Shown: piece by piece, positions 38,736 to 48,396 of the stretch
How the letters are laid out: the number at the start of each line of letters is the position of its first letter
Position numbering within the stretch: position 1 is the stretch's first letter
Assembly (NCBI GenBank): GCA_963817635.1
Contig: CAWFPR010000002.1
Span: forward strand, 248,001 to 312,000
Length of the DNA: 64,000 bases
From: CAWFPR01 sp963817635
Lineage (GTDB): Bacteria > Acidobacteriota > Vicinamibacteria > Vicinamibacterales > 2-12-FULL-66-21
Direction: 5' to 3'
Program-made: the position numbers and the translations under genes
Notes under the pieces: generated by a model
What the model saw: the letters and a program-made list of their open reading frames with translations, nothing else
What the model was told of the DNA's origin: nothing
Database searches by the model: none

Positions 38736-39368
38736 CTAGATGAGCCCCTTCTGCTGGGCGCAGAGCAGGAGTTCGAGCCGTCCGTCCACGCCGAATTTCT
38801 CATAGATATTGTGCAGGTGCACCTTCACGGTGCCTTCCGATATCGCCAGGCGTTCGGCGACGGCCCTGTTGCGCAGCCCCTGCGCCACCATCCGGACGAT
38901 CTCGATCTCGCGCGGCGTCAGGGCACCGCCCGCAGCCTGGCCCGTCGCCTCGCGATCCAGGGTCGTCCGGAGCGCGCGATTCAGCGTCTCGGGGTCGATC
39001 CGCTGTTCGCCGCGATGCACGGCCCGGACGCACTCGAGCAGCACGTCGGGCGACGACTCCTTCAGCACGAGCCCCATCGTGCCGAGCTTCACCGCCTCGA
39101 CGGCCTCTTCGTCGCGAATGGCCGCCGTCAGCAGGACCACGCGGGTGGAGAGCCGGCGCGCGGCGAGGGCGCGCAGCACGTCGAGGCCGCTCTGCCCGGG
39201 CATGCGGAGGTCGAGCAGCAGCACGTCGGGCCGGTGCTCGGCGACCGCCGCGACCGCGCTCGCGCCATCCCGGCAGCAGCTGACTACGTCGAAGTCCTCC
39301 TGGCGCTCGAAGAGCTGCTCGAGCCCGTGAAGCACGATTTGATGGTCATCGACGATTACGAGGCGCAT
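38736..39368 (-). CDS. NarL/FixJ-type response regulator
   Basis: The receiver starts MRLVIVDDHQIVLHGLEQLF, with phospho-acceptor Asp in VLLLDLRMPGQSGLDVLRAL and the conserved Lys in LVLKESSPD. The C-terminal LuxR-type helix-turn-helix is LTPREIEIVRMVAQGLRNRA then ISEGTVKVHLHNIYEKFGV. 210 residues, intact. The frame is open further upstream, but that part is unlike any receiver and is A/T-rich repeat, so the start at 39368 is preferred. No Shine-Dalgarno is visible; the leader consists of TTTTCCAT repeats. Probable partner of the convergent sensor kinase. Confidence 0.92.
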   Translation of the reverse strand: MRLVIVDDHQIVLHGLEQLFERQEDFDVVSCCRDGASAVAAVAEHRPDVLLLDLRMPGQSGLDVLRALAARRLSTRVVLLTAAIRDEEAVEAVKLGTMGLVLKESSPDVLLECVRAVHRGEQRIDPETLNRALRTTLDREATGQAAGGALTPREIEIVRMVAQGLRNRAVAERLAISEGTVKVHLHNIYEKFGVDGRLELLLCAQQKGLI

Positions 39369-39418
39369 GGAATGGAAAATGGAAAATGGAAAAATGGTAG
39401 ATGGTAAATGGTGGGGAG
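39369..39418. repeat. ATGGAAAA-type octamer repeats at the response regulator start
   Basis: Five degenerate copies of ATGGAAAA/ATGGTARA on the plus strand (TTTTCCAT on the minus). They form the 5' leader of the leftward regulator gene. Unusually A/T-rich for this genome. Confidence 0.6.
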
Positions 39419-39534
39419 AATCTGGAAGGAGCAGAATAAGTGAACCGAGCATAGCAGGAATGTCGGACGTGTGCCAGCTATGGGACGGGTGGACTTGCCG
39501 GGGCGGGACGGGCGGGGGTAACATCAGCGATCTG

Positions 39535-39885
39535 ATGGCTCGCCGAAAGGTCCTGCTGGTCGTGCCCGACGGGGAATTGCGCGCCCGCTACGAGATGGCT
39601 CTGCGGTTCTGCGGCCTCGATCCGGTCCATGTGCCGGAGGGCGCTCTCGAGCGCATCCCGGGCGGCGTGATGGCCGCGTGCGTGCTGACCGATCACCACC
39701 CGGGCATCCAGGCGCTGTGTGACCGGCTGCTGGCGGCGGCCATCCCGGTCATCCGGATCGATCCATTCATCCGCCACGCCCGCGAGCATCTGCCGTTCGA
39801 CGTCGTGCTGCCCGCCTCGAGCGAGCCTCGCGACCTGATCTCGGCGCTGCGGCACCTCGTGCCGGGCGCAGCCGGTCCTGCCTGA
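39535..39885 (+). CDS. Degenerate receiver-like protein
   Basis: 116 residues from the ATG at 39535 (MARRKVLLVVPDGELRARYE). The pattern is that of a response-regulator receiver: a strand LLVVPDGE where the acidic pair should be, an Asp in CVLTDHHPGIQAL, then VIRIDPFI and VVLPASSEPRDLISALRHL. The acidic pair is reduced to one Asp and the conserved Lys is not visible, so phosphorylation is doubtful. Its stop lies 5 bases from the converging end of the ADOP permease gene. Function unknown. Confidence 0.6.
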   Translation: MARRKVLLVVPDGELRARYEMALRFCGLDPVHVPEGALERIPGGVMAACVLTDHHPGIQALCDRLLAAAIPVIRIDPFIRHAREHLPFDVVLPASSEPRDLISALRHLVPGAAGPA

Positions 39886-39889
39886 CCCG

Positions 39890-42583
39890 TCAGTCCTCCC
39901 GCAGCGCGACGGTCGGAGCGAGCCGCGAGGCACGCCGCGCCGGGAGCCAGCTGGCCAGCAGTGCGACCAGGGCCAGGCCGGCCATGCCGGTCGCGAGCGT
40001 CGCCGGATCCCACGGCTCGAGCCCGTAGAGAAGACTGGTCGCCGACCGACCGGCAACGACGGCGAGCAGGCCGCCGAGCGCGAGCCCGATCCCGACGAGC
40101 CAGCCTGCCTCCCGGATCATCAGCCGCATTACGGCGCCGCGGTCCGCGCCGAGCGCCATGCGAATCCCGATCTCGACCTTGCGCCGCGCAACGGCGTAAG
40201 ACATGACGCCGTACAGCCCGATCGTCGCGATCAGCACCGCGAGCCCGCCGAAGAACCCCGAGAGCGTGGCCATCAGCCGTTCGCTCAGCAGCGAGTCGCG
40301 CACGAGGCCGTCCATCGCCTGGTAGTCCACGAGGATCGACGGATTGATTTCGGCCAGCGCGCGTGTGGCGCCGCCGGCCACGGCCGCGAGTGAGGTGTCG
40401 GCGTGCAGCACGACGCGGAGTGTCGGCCCCGACGGTACCTCCTGTTCCGCGTCGAAAAACGCGATTGGCGTGAAGGGCTCGCGCAGGTCGCTGTACTTCG
40501 TGTCCTTCACGAGGCCGACGACGGTATAGATCGGCCGCGCCTGGCCGACGCCCGTGTCGATCTGGAACGCACGGCCCACCGGGCTTGCACCGGGGAAGTA
40601 CTTCTTCGCGAAGGTCTCGCTCACGATGGCGACGCGCGGTGATCCCAGCCCGTCGCGCCCGTCGAAATCGCGGCCGGCGATGAGCGTCGTGCCCAGCGCG
40701 CGGAAATAGCCGGGGCCGACCAGGTTGAAGTTCACGTTTCCCGGCTTCGCGACGCCGCCGACGACGACCTCGTTGTTCCAGCCGCTCCCGCTGATCGGGA
40801 CGATGAAGGCCTGCACTGCGTCGCGCACGCCCGGCACCGCGCGCAACCGCTCAACGATGCCCCGATACACGACCTGGCGCTCGTCCTCCGCCACGCCGGC
40901 GCGCCGGAGGTCGAGCCTGGCGATCAGCACGCCCTCGGTGCGAAAGCCCGGATCGAGCGTCGCGAGATTGCGCAAGCTGCGCCCGAAGAGCAGGGCGCCG
41001 GCGACCAGCACGAGCGACAGCGCCACCTGCACGACGACGAGCGCCCGGCGGAGCGTGACACGCTCGCCGCCGTCCGTCGTCCCGCGGCCGCCGGTCTTCA
41101 TCGTGGCGCCTGGACTGGTGGCGGTCGCGCGCAGCGCCGGCGCGAGTCCGAACAGCAGGCACGCGGCGACCGCGAGGCCTGTGGTGAACGCGAGCGTCCG
41201 CCAGTCGATGGCCAGATCCACGAACAGCGGTTCGCCCTCCGTGCTGAGGAACGCCACGAGAAAGCGGCTGAGCCACTGCGCGACGAGCACCCCGCCCGCG
41301 GCGCCGCCGATGGCGAGGAGCAGGCTCTCGGAGAGCATCTGCCGCATGATGCGGCCGCGCGAGGCGCCGATGGCGAGCCGGACCGCGATCTCTCGCTGGC
41401 GGGCGGTCGCGCGGGCGAGCATCAGGTTGGCGAGATTGGCGCACGCGATGAGGAGGACCAGCCCCGTGACGCCGAGCAGCAGCCAGAGCGGGGTCTCATA
41501 GCTGGCGCGGATGACCGACACGCCGGACGGGGCGGGCGCGGCCGTCAGCGTGAACGCGGTGTAGGCCTTCAGGTCTTCCGGCGTGAAGGTGGAGGGTGCG
41601 GTCGCCTCGAACACCGACGGCGAGATCGCCCGCAACTGTGCTTCGGCGCCGGCCGCCGATACACCGGGCTTCAGCCGCGCCAGCGCGGCGAGGAACCAGT
41701 GGTCGCGCTTGCCGAGCGCGGACTGCGCCCCGCGGCTCAGGGGTTCCGAGCAGAGCGGCGCGATCACGTCGAACGACCGACCGACGTCCACGCCGAAGAA
41801 GCTGCGCGCGCTGACGCCGACGATTTCGTACGCGTGGCCGTCCAGCGTGAGGGTGCGCCCCACGGCGCCCGGGTCCGCCCCGAACTGCCGTCGCCAGAAC
41901 GCATTCGAGAGGACGACGGCGGGGGAGGAGCAGCCGCGCGAATCGTCGGCCACGGTGAGCATGCGCCCTGCCTGCGCCCCTACGCCGAGCGTCTCGAAGA
42001 ACCCGCCGTTGACGTAGAGACCATCGGCTGGGTGCGACTCACCGCCGCTGGCGAGGTCGAAGGTCACCGACGCCCACGCCGCGATCCCCGAGAACACCTG
42101 CTGCCCGGCGACGATCTGCTGGAAGATCGGGTCGGTCAGGCGCGGGCGCCGGCTCACGAATCGCCCGGTGCGCCCCTGATCGTGGCTGTCGATCCCGATC
42201 TCCACGAGCCGCTCCGGGTCGTGGACCGGCAGCGCGCGCAGCCGCACGGCATCGACGAGCTGGAAGATCGCGGTGTTGGCGCCCGTGCCGAGCGCGAGCG
42301 TCGCCAGGGCGACCACCGCGAACGTCCGGTTCGCGCGCAGGAGCCGCGCCCCATACCGCAGGTCCTGCCAGATGCTTTCGGCCAGGCTCAAACTGTTCAT
42401 GTGGTAGATCTCCTCGCGGATGAGGGTCGGGTTACCGAGCAGGCGATAGGCGGCGCGGCGGGCCTCGTCCGGAGAGCAGCCGCGCGCAAGGCGGTCGTCG
42501 ATTTCGATGGCGAGATGAGACTCGAGTTCGCGCGCGTTCTCCTCGTCGCGGGAGCGCCGGCGGAAGAACCGGATCAGTCGCAC
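39890..42583 (-). CDS. ADOP-type duplicated ABC permease (MacB/FtsX), copy 1
   Basis: Large permease of the Acidobacterial duplicated orphan permease family; inferred roles are macrolide/peptide export or lipoprotein-type mechanotransmission, but no ATPase is nearby. The N-terminal cytoplasmic prefix is MRLIRFFRRRSRDEENAREL and DDRLARGCSPDEARRAAYRL. Then TM1 (FAVVALATLALGTGANTAIF), a MacB-type periplasmic core, FtsX helices with CANLANLMLARATARQREIA, a second periplasmic domain and a final FtsX block (IGIRMALGADRGAVMRLMIR) ending APTVALRED. 897 residues, intact. It follows the next permease after 4 bases; both lie behind padR. Confidence 0.92.
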   Translation of the reverse strand: MRLIRFFRRRSRDEENARELESHLAIEIDDRLARGCSPDEARRAAYRLLGNPTLIREEIYHMNSLSLAESIWQDLRYGARLLRANRTFAVVALATLALGTGANTAIFQLVDAVRLRALPVHDPERLVEIGIDSHDQGRTGRFVSRRPRLTDPIFQQIVAGQQVFSGIAAWASVTFDLASGGESHPADGLYVNGGFFETLGVGAQAGRMLTVADDSRGCSSPAVVLSNAFWRRQFGADPGAVGRTLTLDGHAYEIVGVSARSFFGVDVGRSFDVIAPLCSEPLSRGAQSALGKRDHWFLAALARLKPGVSAAGAEAQLRAISPSVFEATAPSTFTPEDLKAYTAFTLTAAPAPSGVSVIRASYETPLWLLLGVTGLVLLIACANLANLMLARATARQREIAVRLAIGASRGRIMRQMLSESLLLAIGGAAGGVLVAQWLSRFLVAFLSTEGEPLFVDLAIDWRTLAFTTGLAVAACLLFGLAPALRATATSPGATMKTGGRGTTDGGERVTLRRALVVVQVALSLVLVAGALLFGRSLRNLATLDPGFRTEGVLIARLDLRRAGVAEDERQVVYRGIVERLRAVPGVRDAVQAFIVPISGSGWNNEVVVGGVAKPGNVNFNLVGPGYFRALGTTLIAGRDFDGRDGLGSPRVAIVSETFAKKYFPGASPVGRAFQIDTGVGQARPIYTVVGLVKDTKYSDLREPFTPIAFFDAEQEVPSGPTLRVVLHADTSLAAVAGGATRALAEINPSILVDYQAMDGLVRDSLLSERLMATLSGFFGGLAVLIATIGLYGVMSYAVARRKVEIGIRMALGADRGAVMRLMIREAGWLVGIGLALGGLLAVVAGRSATSLLYGLEPWDPATLATGMAGLALVALLASWLPARRASRLAPTVALRED

Positions 42584-42587
42584 GGCC

Positions 42588-45215
42588 TCACTCCTCGATG
42601 CGCAGCGCGGCTGCCGGATCGACCCGGATCGCCCTGCGCGCGGGGATGAGTGTCGCGACGGCGGCCGCCCCCGCCAGGGTCGCGAGTACTCCAGCGAACA
42701 CCGTGGGGCTGCTCGCCGTCACGCCGACGAGCTGCGACTGCACGATCCGGGAGGCCGCCAGACTCAGCACCAGCCCCCCGGCGAGTCCGCCAGCCGCGAG
42801 CCCCGCCGTCTCGCGGACAATCAGCCGCAGGACCCCGGCGTTCGACGATCCCAGTGCGCGCCGAATGCCGATCTCGCGAGTGCGCGCGGCCACGGAGGCG
42901 GCGACCAGGCCGAACACGCCGGTGCACGCAAGCCACAGGCCGACGGCCGCGATGCCGGCGGCCAGCACGGTGGACGCGGTGCGCGGCGCGGTCGCCCGGG
43001 CACGGAGATCGGCGAGCGAGCGCACGTCGAAGACCGGCGCCGTCGGGTCGATGCGCCGCACCGTTTCGCGGACGGCGGGCGCCGCGGCGTTGGGGTCGCG
43101 GTCGCCACGGGCGACCACGTACATGGTGCGCGACCAGTGCTGCCCGAAGAGGTCGTAGGCCCGGGGCGCGGGCGCTTCGGTCAGCGACGCATGCCGGACG
43201 TCGGCCACCACGCCGATGACTTCGTGCCAGTCGGTCACCGGATCGTCGGGGCCGAGGGCAATCCGGCGGCCGATCGGGTCCTCCGACGGGAAGAGCCGGC
43301 GTGCGAGCGTCTCGCTGATGACGACCCGGTGGGGCTGGCGATCGCGGTCGGCGGCGGTGAAGTCGCGTCCGCGGCGCAGCGCGATCCCGGCGGCCGCGAA
43401 ATATCCGGGAGTCACCATCTGCCAGCCGGCCGTCGGGCGATCCGCCATGCGGACCGGCCCGCCCTCGACGGCCACCGACGTGCCCGTGCCGCTGCCGCTC
43501 AGCGGAAGGCTCGATCCGGCAGCCACCCTGTCCATGCCCGGCAGTGCGTGAATCTGGTCGATGACCGCATCGAAGAAGCGCATCACGTCAGCCTTGTCGG
43601 GGTACGACGCGGGGTAGGCCGAGGTGCGGAACGTCAGGGCGTCTTTCGCGCCGAAGCCGGCATCGATCGCGTGGAGGTGACGCAGGCTCATGCCGAGCAG
43701 GACCGCGGCGACGGCGAGCACGAGGGCGAAGGCGAGCTGCACGGCAACGAGCAGGCGCCGCACGGTGGGCGCGCTGGTGGCGTACCGCGACGTGGACGGC
43801 CGCAGCCCGGCCGCCGCGCCGCCGATCCGCGCCACCGGCAGCAGGCGCGCCGCACAGCCGGCCGCGAAGGCGGCGATCACGGCAAACAACACCACGGACA
43901 GGTCGAACCTGATGGCGCTGACGCGCGGAAGCTCGATGGCGGCTTCGAAGGCGGCGACGAGCGCCCGCGCGAGCAGGATGCCGGCGGCGCCGCCGGCGGC
44001 CGAGAGCATCAGGCTTTCGATGGCTGCCTGGCGCAGCAGACGCGCGCGTCCAGCGCCGAGGGCCTCGCGCAGCGCGAAATCCAGCCGCCGGGCCGGCAGG
44101 TCGCCGAGGAACAGGCTGGCCAGATTGACGCACGCGATGAGGAGGATCAGGATGCCGCCCGCCAGGGCCATCCCGATCGGCGTGACGCTGCCGGCGACCA
44201 TCTGCCGCCGCAGCGGAATAATCCGGAACGTGCGGCCACGGTTCGTGTCGGGATGCGCCGCCGCGAGCCGCTGCGCAATCGTGTCGAGGACACGCGCGGC
44301 GCCGGCGACGCTGCCGCCGGCCGGCAGTTTCACCAGCGCCTCGTAGGTGGTGATCGCGCGGCTGCTCGCGAGCTCATCGCTCGGGTCCAGGGGCATCCAC
44401 ACGTCCACGTCCTCGATCCGGAACCCCTGTCCGAGCGAGGCCGCACCGACCGGGAGTTCGAAATCGACCGGGCCGGCGAGCACGCCGATGATGGTGAACG
44501 TCCGGCCGCTGAGCGACAGCGCCCGGCCGACGGCATCTGGATCCCGCTGGAGCATGCCGGTCCAGAGCCGATGGCTGATGACCACCACCGGTTGCCCGGC
44601 GTCGGACGCCGCGGGCAGACGTCCGGCGAGCGTGCGCCCGCCGAGCATCGGGAGCAGGGCCGGTTCGGCCTCGACCAGGTTGACGCGCGCGACTTCGCCG
44701 CCAGCCGTGAGCGTCGCCCGGCCGCTGCCGAGTGCGACCGTGTCCGTGAAGGGCGCCACCGCCCGGATGTCCTCGAGGTCAGGATAGCTGACCTGCTGGG
44801 GGATGCCCCGATCGTCCTGTACGTCCCACAGCGTGGCCAGCCGGTCGGCGTCGGGGAAGGGCAGGGGCCGTGCCAGCACACCCCAGGCGACGCTGAAGGC
44901 CGCCGTCGCCGCGCCGATGCCGAGGGTGAGCAGGATCAGGGAGAGTACGAGATTGAGCGGCCGGCGCCGCAGCTGCCGCCACGCGTCACGCACGTCGAGT
45001 CCCGCGGTTTCGAGCCAGGTCACGGTGTTCATGCGGTACAGCTCCTCGCGGATGCGCGTGGGGTTGCCAAGCGCGCGATAGGCGGCACGGCGCGCTTCGT
45101 CGGGCGGCAGCCCCCGCGCGAGGTTGTCGTCGATTTCGATGGCGAGGTACGACTCGATTTCGCGCGCGCGTTCCTCGTCCCACCATCGGCGCCGGAAGAA
45201 CCGAATCACCCCCAT
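42588..45215 (-). CDS. ADOP-type duplicated ABC permease (MacB/FtsX), copy 2
   Basis: Same architecture as its neighbour: the prefix MGVIRFFRRRWWDEERAREI with DNLARGLPPDEARRAAYRAL, TM1 around LILLTLGIGAATAAFSVAWG, a MacB-like core, a central FtsX block (ACVNLASLFLGDLPARRLDF) and a last one (TREIGIRRALGSSNAGVLRL), ending VDPAAALRIEE. 875 residues, intact. It diverges strongly from copy 1, so the tandem pair is old. The gene starts 7 bases after padR ends, giving the operon padR-permease-permease. Confidence 0.92.
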   Translation of the reverse strand: MGVIRFFRRRWWDEERAREIESYLAIEIDDNLARGLPPDEARRAAYRALGNPTRIREELYRMNTVTWLETAGLDVRDAWRQLRRRPLNLVLSLILLTLGIGAATAAFSVAWGVLARPLPFPDADRLATLWDVQDDRGIPQQVSYPDLEDIRAVAPFTDTVALGSGRATLTAGGEVARVNLVEAEPALLPMLGGRTLAGRLPAASDAGQPVVVISHRLWTGMLQRDPDAVGRALSLSGRTFTIIGVLAGPVDFELPVGAASLGQGFRIEDVDVWMPLDPSDELASSRAITTYEALVKLPAGGSVAGAARVLDTIAQRLAAAHPDTNRGRTFRIIPLRRQMVAGSVTPIGMALAGGILILLIACVNLASLFLGDLPARRLDFALREALGAGRARLLRQAAIESLMLSAAGGAAGILLARALVAAFEAAIELPRVSAIRFDLSVVLFAVIAAFAAGCAARLLPVARIGGAAAGLRPSTSRYATSAPTVRRLLVAVQLAFALVLAVAAVLLGMSLRHLHAIDAGFGAKDALTFRTSAYPASYPDKADVMRFFDAVIDQIHALPGMDRVAAGSSLPLSGSGTGTSVAVEGGPVRMADRPTAGWQMVTPGYFAAAGIALRRGRDFTAADRDRQPHRVVISETLARRLFPSEDPIGRRIALGPDDPVTDWHEVIGVVADVRHASLTEAPAPRAYDLFGQHWSRTMYVVARGDRDPNAAAPAVRETVRRIDPTAPVFDVRSLADLRARATAPRTASTVLAAGIAAVGLWLACTGVFGLVAASVAARTREIGIRRALGSSNAGVLRLIVRETAGLAAGGLAGGLVLSLAASRIVQSQLVGVTASSPTVFAGVLATLAGAAAVATLIPARRAIRVDPAAALRIEE

Positions 45216-45222
45216 GCGCTTG

Positions 45223-45576
45223 TCACTCCGTGGCAGGCCGCAGGATGCGATTGACCGCGCGGACGATCTCGTCCCACCGGCTCGTCTGGCTCGCCAGTTG
45301 CCGCCGGCCCCTGGGCGTGAGCCGATAGAACCGCGCGCGGCGGTTGTTGTCGGACGTGCCCCAGTCCGACGCGATCCAGCCGCGATCCTCGAGCCGGTGG
45401 AGCGCCGGGTAGAGCGAGCCGTGCTCGACCTGCAGCACGGCGTCCGACTGGCGCGCGATGGCGTGCGCGATCGTGTGGCCGTGCGCGGCCCCGGGCGCGA
45501 GCGTCCTGAGAATGAGAAGGTCGAGCGTGCCCTGGAGCAGCTCGCCCTGCATCGACGTGTGTCCGCGTTTCGGCAT
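45223..45576 (-). CDS. PadR-family transcriptional regulator
   Basis: 117-residue winged-helix repressor. Typical PadR features: ELLQGTLDLLILRTLAPGAA, HGHTIAHAIARQSDAVLQVE, HGSLYPALHRLEDRGWIAS and RFYRLTPRGRRQLASQTSRW. First gene of the leftward ADOP operon. In Acidobacteria PadR genes regularly accompany ADOP permeases. It probably binds the 162-base gap between its start and the divergent permease and represses both sides; no clear operator was identified by eye. Confidence 0.93.
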   Translation of the reverse strand: MPKRGHTSMQGELLQGTLDLLILRTLAPGAAHGHTIAHAIARQSDAVLQVEHGSLYPALHRLEDRGWIASDWGTSDNNRRARFYRLTPRGRRQLASQTSRWDEIVRAVNRILRPATE

Positions 45577-45738
45577 GGTCCGGGAGATTATCTACCGGAA
45601 GACGCCGCTCCGGTCGATGATCTATGGGAACGGCCGGTTTTTCGTGACGAACGGCCGGTCGGGTGGGACGGGCGGGACCGCGTCGATCGAACGAAGGCGC
45701 TCCCGTTGCCGTATTCGCAGTCGAACTCCGGAGGCGTC

Positions 45739-48213
45739 ATGCTCGAATCCGTTCGCCGCGATATCGGCTACGCGCTGAGGTGGCTGGCCCGGTCACCTGG
45801 CTTCACGGCCGTCGCCGTGGCCTCGCTCGCGACGGGCATCGGCTTCAACACCGCGCTCTTCTCGATCGTGGACGCTCTGCTGCTGCGGCCACTGCCGGTC
45901 CAACGCCCCGATCGGCTGGTGGACGTCTACACGCGCGGCAGCGACGGCGACACCTACGCCACCACCTCCTATCCCGATTTCGTCGATTTGCGCGATCGCA
46001 ACGACGTGTTCTCCGCGATGGCCGGCTACAGCCCCGCGCTGGCCGCCGTCAGGTCCGGGGGCCAGTCGCGCATGGCGCTGGGCGAGGTGGTCACCGGCAA
46101 CTATTTCCAGGTGCTCGGCGTCGGGTCGGCCGTCGGGCGCACGCTGCTCCCTGGCGACGACCAGCCCGGGGCGCCGCGCGTGGTGGTGCTGTCCTATGCC
46201 GCCTGGACTGCGCGACTACGCCCGGGACCCGGGCGTGCTCGGCCGCACGCTGCAGGTCCACGGCCAGCCCTACACGATCGTGGGCGTGGCGCCGCCGGTC
46301 CTTCAGCGGCATGGTGCCGATGCTCCAGCCCGAAATCTGGCTGACCTCCGCGTGGGTCGCGGAGGTGGAACCGGCCGGGATCCAGGATGTCGTGCCCTCG
46401 CCTGGCAACACCCGGCTCGAGCGGCGCGGCCAGCGCTGGATGTTCATCAAGGGCCGTCTGAAGGAAGGCGAGACAGTCGAGCGCGCCGGGGCCAACCTCC
46501 AGGTCATCATGCGGCAGCTCGCCGAAACCTACCCGAAGAGCAATGAGAAGCGCACGATCGCGGTCGCGCGGAATGTCCGCGTGCATCCGGCGGCCGACGC
46601 GCTGCTGCGGCCGGTCGCGATCGCGCTGATGGGCGGCATCGGCCTGGTGCTGCTGGTCGCGTGCGCCAACGTGGCGAACATGCTCATGGCCCGCGCCTCG
46701 GGACGCCAGAAGGAGATCGGGATTCGCCTGGCGATCGGCGCCGGCCGCGCGCGGATCGTCCGCCAGATGCTGACCGAGAGCGTCGTCCTGGCGCTCTTCG
46801 GCGCGACGGCCGGCGTGCTCGTCGGCAAGCTCATGTTGTGGGCCGTCCAGGCCCTGCCGCTGCCGCTGCCCGTGCCCCTGGCCCTGTCGGTGCGCATCGA
46901 CGGACGGGTGCTCGCTTTCACGGCGGCGGTGGCGTCGCTGGCCGGGATCATCGCCGGGCTCGCGCCCGCGCTCCAGGCCACGCGTCCCGATGTGGTCGCC
47001 GAACTGAAAGGCGAGGTGTCCGGACGGCGCACCGGACGGTGGCGCTGGTCGCTCGGCGACGGCCTGGTCGTCGCGCAGACGGCAGTCACGCTTGTCCTGC
47101 TGGTAGCCGCGGGACTGCTGACACGCAGCATCATGCAGGCGCAGCACGTGAAGCTGGGCTTCGATCCGGATGGACTGGTCGCCGTCGCCGCCGAATACAG
47201 CCTGATCGGCTACACGGACGAGCGGGCAACGCGGGTGTTCGAACAGGTGCGCGGTCGGGTCCGGTCGATGCCGGGCGTCCAGTCCGTCTCGCTCACGCTG
47301 CGACAGCCGCTGGCGATCAACCAGACACGCAACTCGATCTTCTTTCCCGACCGCCAGCGTGCAGGCGACGAAGCGGTCACCATCAACGCGACCTCGGTGG
47401 ATCAGGACTACTTCGCGACGTTGGGCGTGCCGCTGCTCCAGGGGCGCAACTTCACGGCGGCCGACACGCCGACCTCGGCCCGCGTCGCCATCGTGAACGC
47501 CGCGTTCGCCCGGACCTATTTCTCCGGCGGCTCCGCCGTCGGGCGCCGGTTCCGGCTGCGCGGCATCGACGGGCCCGAGTACCAGATCGTCGGCGTCGTG
47601 GCCGACTACAAAGTGCAGACCGTCGGCGAACCGCCGACTCCCTGCATTCACTACTCGATCTCGCGGCGCGCGTTCACCGGGCAGGTGGTGCTCGCGCGCA
47701 CGTCGGCCGACGCCAACGCGCTCGTGGCGGCCATCAGGCGCGAGTTCCTGGCGATCGAGCCGGATACGGTCTTCTTCGAGAGCCAGACGATGGGAGCGCA
47801 GGTGGACGCGACGTTGCTGCCGGCCCGCATCGCCGCGCAAGCCATCGGCATCGTCGGGCTGGTTGCGACGCTGCTGGCCGCGATCGGCCTGTACGGAGTC
47901 GTGGCCTATGCGGTGGCGCGCCGGACGCGCGAGATCGGCATCCGGATGGCGCTCGGGGCGCGGCCGTCGGGAGTACTGGGGATGGTGATGCGTCAGGGGC
48001 TGGGCGTCACGGCCGTGGGACTCGCCGTGGGCTCGCTTCTCGCGTGGATGGCGGCGCGCGGGCTCTCGGCCGGCCTGTATGGGGTTGGCGCGGCCGACCC
48101 CGCCGCGTGGGCTGGCGCGATCGCCGTTCTGCTCGGGGCCGCCGTCCTCGCGAATTACATTCCCGCGCGCCGCGCGGCCCGCGTGGATCCCTCGAGCGGC
48201 GTTGAGGCTCTGA
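45739..48213 (+). CDS. ADOP/MacB-like permease, copy 3, without prefix domain, three frameshifts
   Basis: Starts MLESVRRDIGYALRWLARSP with TM1 FTAVAVASLATGIGFNTALF, so the cytoplasmic prefix of the other two copies is missing. The periplasmic core has TTSYPDFVDLRDRNDVFSAM. The FtsX blocks are CANVANMLMARASGRQKEIG and TREIGIRMALGARPSGVLGM. Insertions near 46205, near 46300 and near 48199 are needed; the last restores the ordinary ADOP ending VDPSSALRL and a TGA at 48211. The corrected length is 823 residues. Divergent from padR by 162 bases, so probably under the same control. Confidence 0.85.
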
Positions 48214-48308
48214 CGGTCCCCCCTCCCGCCGCGGCGGGCGAGGTCCGGCGGGCAGTCGTAGCGGCTGGGCGCCCCAGAGCGGAAACGTCGAAATCCCGGC
48301 TATACCAT

Positions 48309-48340
48309 TTGACAGAGTGTCTTCCTCAGGGGAGTATTAC
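48309..48340 (+). promoter_or_regulatory. Weak promoter candidate before the lyase-like gene
   Basis: A perfect -35 TTGACA (48309-48314) is followed after 19-20 bases by GTATTAC. The spacing is too long for a good sigma-70 promoter, so confidence is low. Confidence 0.25.
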
Positions 48341-48396
48341 GGCCGAACGACCATGTTCAGCTTGCGTGCGCGTCGCGCGTTCTCCGGGCACCACCG

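Noticed and set aside
39369..39524. N-terminal extension of the NarL-type regulator
   Set aside because: The extra residues come from A/T-rich repeats and precede a canonical receiver start MRLVIVDDHQ.
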